A stretch of 64,000 nt of DNA from an uncultured Lachnospiraceae bacterium. Lineage in GTDB: Bacteria; Bacillota; Clostridia; Lachnospirales; Lachnospiraceae. This document shows, piece by piece, positions 62,478-64,000 of this stretch. The position numbers were made by a program, and so were the translations under genes. A model generated the notes under the pieces. It worked only from the letters and a program-made list of their open reading frames with translations, searched no databases and was not told the origin of the DNA. The first letter of the stretch is position 1, and every line of letters starts with the position of its first letter. The DNA is taken from NCBI GenBank assembly GCA_947173495.1, contig CAMWFQ010000021.1, forward strand, positions 1 through 64,000, read 5' to 3'.

Positions 62478-64000
62478 TTAACCTGCCGCACTGGTGAATC
62501 TTTCATATGCACCCTGATAGGTACTCACCAGCTCGTCTACTCCCGCATCCTTCAGATCCTGTAAATATTGATCCCAGAGCTCTTCCGCATTCCCCTGTAT
62601 GATGGCATTCATCTGAAATGCGTCCACGATATTGGCAATCTGAGGATAGATCTGTGCAATACGGTTCTGCTCATCCAGTGTCAGCATCATTTTGGGAACT
62701 GTTTCAATGTCCTTCATGATCTCTTCCTTGCCGTTCTGGCGCTGACCTTCCAGCAGATCCACCGCATCCCAGGTATAATCTGCAACCGTTCCGTAATAAT
62801 CGCTCAATACGATCAGAGAACCTCTTCCGGGCGTTGTGTTTGCTCTCTGCTCGGTAAACGACTGGTATCCCTCCTGCAGAATCACATTATTATCCTCATC
62901 CAGGTTAAAATGCAGGATTCCGTCATTACCTCTCACATATGTGTAGCCCTCAGGTCCCCAGTTCAGAGTAATCGAAATCTCAGGATCCATGCAATAATCA
63001 ACCAAAGCGGCAACCACCTCAGGATACTTGCATTTATTGGTTATCGCCACCATGGAGGTTTCCGCCATTTCCGAATAGTTGACTTCCACGCCGCCTTTGC
63101 CTGCTTCTCCTTCCAGTCTCGGCAGGGCCACATACTGTTTTCTTACCTCCGGATCAATAATTTCGTTTACAGGCGCCCATGTTCCAAGGCATCCGATCAC
63201 CGCTTCGTTTCCGGACATTTTACTGATGTACAGGGGCGTATCCTCATTCGGTCCCGGTGAGAAAGAATCCATGTCGATCAGTTTTTCCTCATAAAGCATA
63301 TTAAAAAATTCCGCCGTTTTCTTAAAAGCTTCGTCAGCGGCTGTAAAATGTACTTTACCGTCTACAATCCGCAAATGATTAGCCTGCGGATTTCCGGAAC
63401 AGACAGAGTCAGCCGATCCAAAAGCGCCGGTAAAATAATAAAACGTGTCATAAGAATTAAACAACCCATCACAGCCCATTCCAAAGGAATAAGGAACTTC
63501 ATCAGCTTCACCGTTTCCATTCAGATCTCCGGCATCGCGAAATGCCTTCAGACAGTCTACCCATTCCTCTACCGTCGTGGGAACCTCTTTCTCGACCTTG
63601 TCAAGCCATGTCTTGTTAATCAGGAAGGGTCCGGGGGTCAGAACCAGGCCGTACATTTCTTCCACATAAGGGAATCCGTAGCTGTGACCGTTAGGCGCCA
63701 CGGAGCCGCCCCTGTACTCAGGATGCTTTTCAAAGATATCCATCAGGCGGGGACAATACTTCTCGATCAGTTCCTCGGTAGGGACGAATATATCCTGATC
63801 ACTGTACTGTACCGCCATTTCTGATGATATTCCATTCCAGAACACATCGGGGTAATCCCCTCCGTTTAACATCAGATTGATCTTTTCCGCAGAGCCGTCA
63901 GAAGGGATTTCGACCCACTCAACAGGAATTCCCGTCTCCTCCACAATTTTCTTTACCATTGGCATCTCGTCTGTCGACGCCGTCCTCTCAGGGGGCACTA
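62478..64000 (-). CDS. ABC importer substrate-binding protein (partial, N-terminus outside window)
   Basis: The last 507 codons of a two-lobed extracellular solute-binding protein of the LplA/YtcQ class (VKKIVEETGIPVEWVEIPSDGSAEKINLMLNGGDYPDVFWNG; NWGPEGYTYV; DQYLQDLKDAGVDELVSTYQ). The frame stays open to the window edge, so signal peptide and lipobox are not visible. A third importer of this kind in the window probably has its permeases upstream, beyond the edge. It ends 144 bp before the SleC-like gene start on the same strand. Confidence 0.88.
   Translation of the reverse strand, partial: VPPERTASTDEMPMVKKIVEETGIPVEWVEIPSDGSAEKINLMLNGGDYPDVFWNGISSEMAVQYSDQDIFVPTEELIEKYCPRLMDIFEKHPEYRGGSVAPNGHSYGFPYVEEMYGLVLTPGPFLINKTWLDKVEKEVPTTVEEWVDCLKAFRDAGDLNGNGEADEVPYSFGMGCDGLFNSYDTFYYFTGAFGSADSVCSGNPQANHLRIVDGKVHFTAADEAFKKTAEFFNMLYEEKLIDMDSFSPGPNEDTPLYISKMSGNEAVIGCLGTWAPVNEIIDPEVRKQYVALPRLEGEAGKGGVEVNYSEMAETSMVAITNKCKYPEVVAALVDYCMDPEISITLNWGPEGYTYVRGNDGILHFNLDEDNNVILQEGYQSFTEQRANTTPGRGSLIVLSDYYGTVADYTWDAVDLLEGQRQNGKEEIMKDIETVPKMMLTLDEQNRIAQIYPQIANIVDAFQMNAIIQGNAEELWDQYLQDLKDAGVDELVSTYQGAYERFTSAAG

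Overview
The window looks like chromosome from a spore-forming Firmicute of the Lachnospiraceae type (Clostridium cluster XIVa). GC content is moderate, Shine-Dalgarno sites are strong, and carbohydrate transport operons of the lipoprotein-binding-protein plus two-permease type are abundant, with YesM/YesN-type two-component control. GlgC and GlgD occur as a pair, and there is a sporulation/germination-type cortex hydrolase gene. Genus was not determined. Most genes lie on the minus strand.

Layout. 1-3700: a hairpin-rich tandem repeat, then trxB, a FabG-like reductase, metF and a small unknown gene. 3800-14000: a murein-peptide recycling locus read on the minus strand (class A beta-lactamase-like hydrolase, L-Ala-D/L-Glu epimerase, OppABCDF-type importer, NlpC/P60 endopeptidase, a second beta-lactamase-like hydrolase), with a tandemly duplicated double-hairpin leader before the binding protein. 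14200-15500: O-acetylhomoserine sulfhydrylase. 15800-22800: LacI regulator, LplABC-type sugar importer and GH35 beta-galactosidase. 22800-32600: a YesMN-controlled locus with a second importer, GH88 unsaturated glucuronyl hydrolase, a GH29-like protein and a five-bladed propeller hydrolase. 32800-36300 (plus strand): xpaC, telA and a nitroreductase. 36400-40200: a secreted ComEC-like metallohydrolase and glgCD. 40300-51100: a five-gene MoxR/DUF5682/VWA/SWIM/DUF4132 cluster resembling E. coli yehL-yehM-yehP-yehQ-yehI. 51300-53500: tRNA-Ala, small genes, dispersed repeats, and PadR with a HAAS membrane protein. 53500-56400: a YczE-like membrane protein and GH36 alpha-galactosidase. 56534-62333: a SpoIID/LytB + peptidoglycan-binding + LysM gene (SleC-like) split by a 3,946-bp element carrying a large serine recombinase. 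The right edge holds a partial solute-binding protein.

Main discoveries. (1) Joining the two halves of the SleC-like gene at a shared 7-bp core (57744-57750 and 61690-61696) restores one 617-codon reading frame. A near-consensus late mother-cell (sigma-K type) promoter lies upstream. The arrangement resembles the skin/sigK and SPbeta/spsM intervening elements that are excised during sporulation. (2) The yeh-like AAA/VWA system is complete. (3) A 15-bp box occurs at exactly 20 bp from the -10 of two promoters flanking the YesMN pair and is a strong candidate for the YesN-type operator. (4) A perfect palindrome sits just downstream of the LplABC promoter, next to the lacI gene. (5) Several repeat families probably form RNA or DNA hairpins and are otherwise unexplained.
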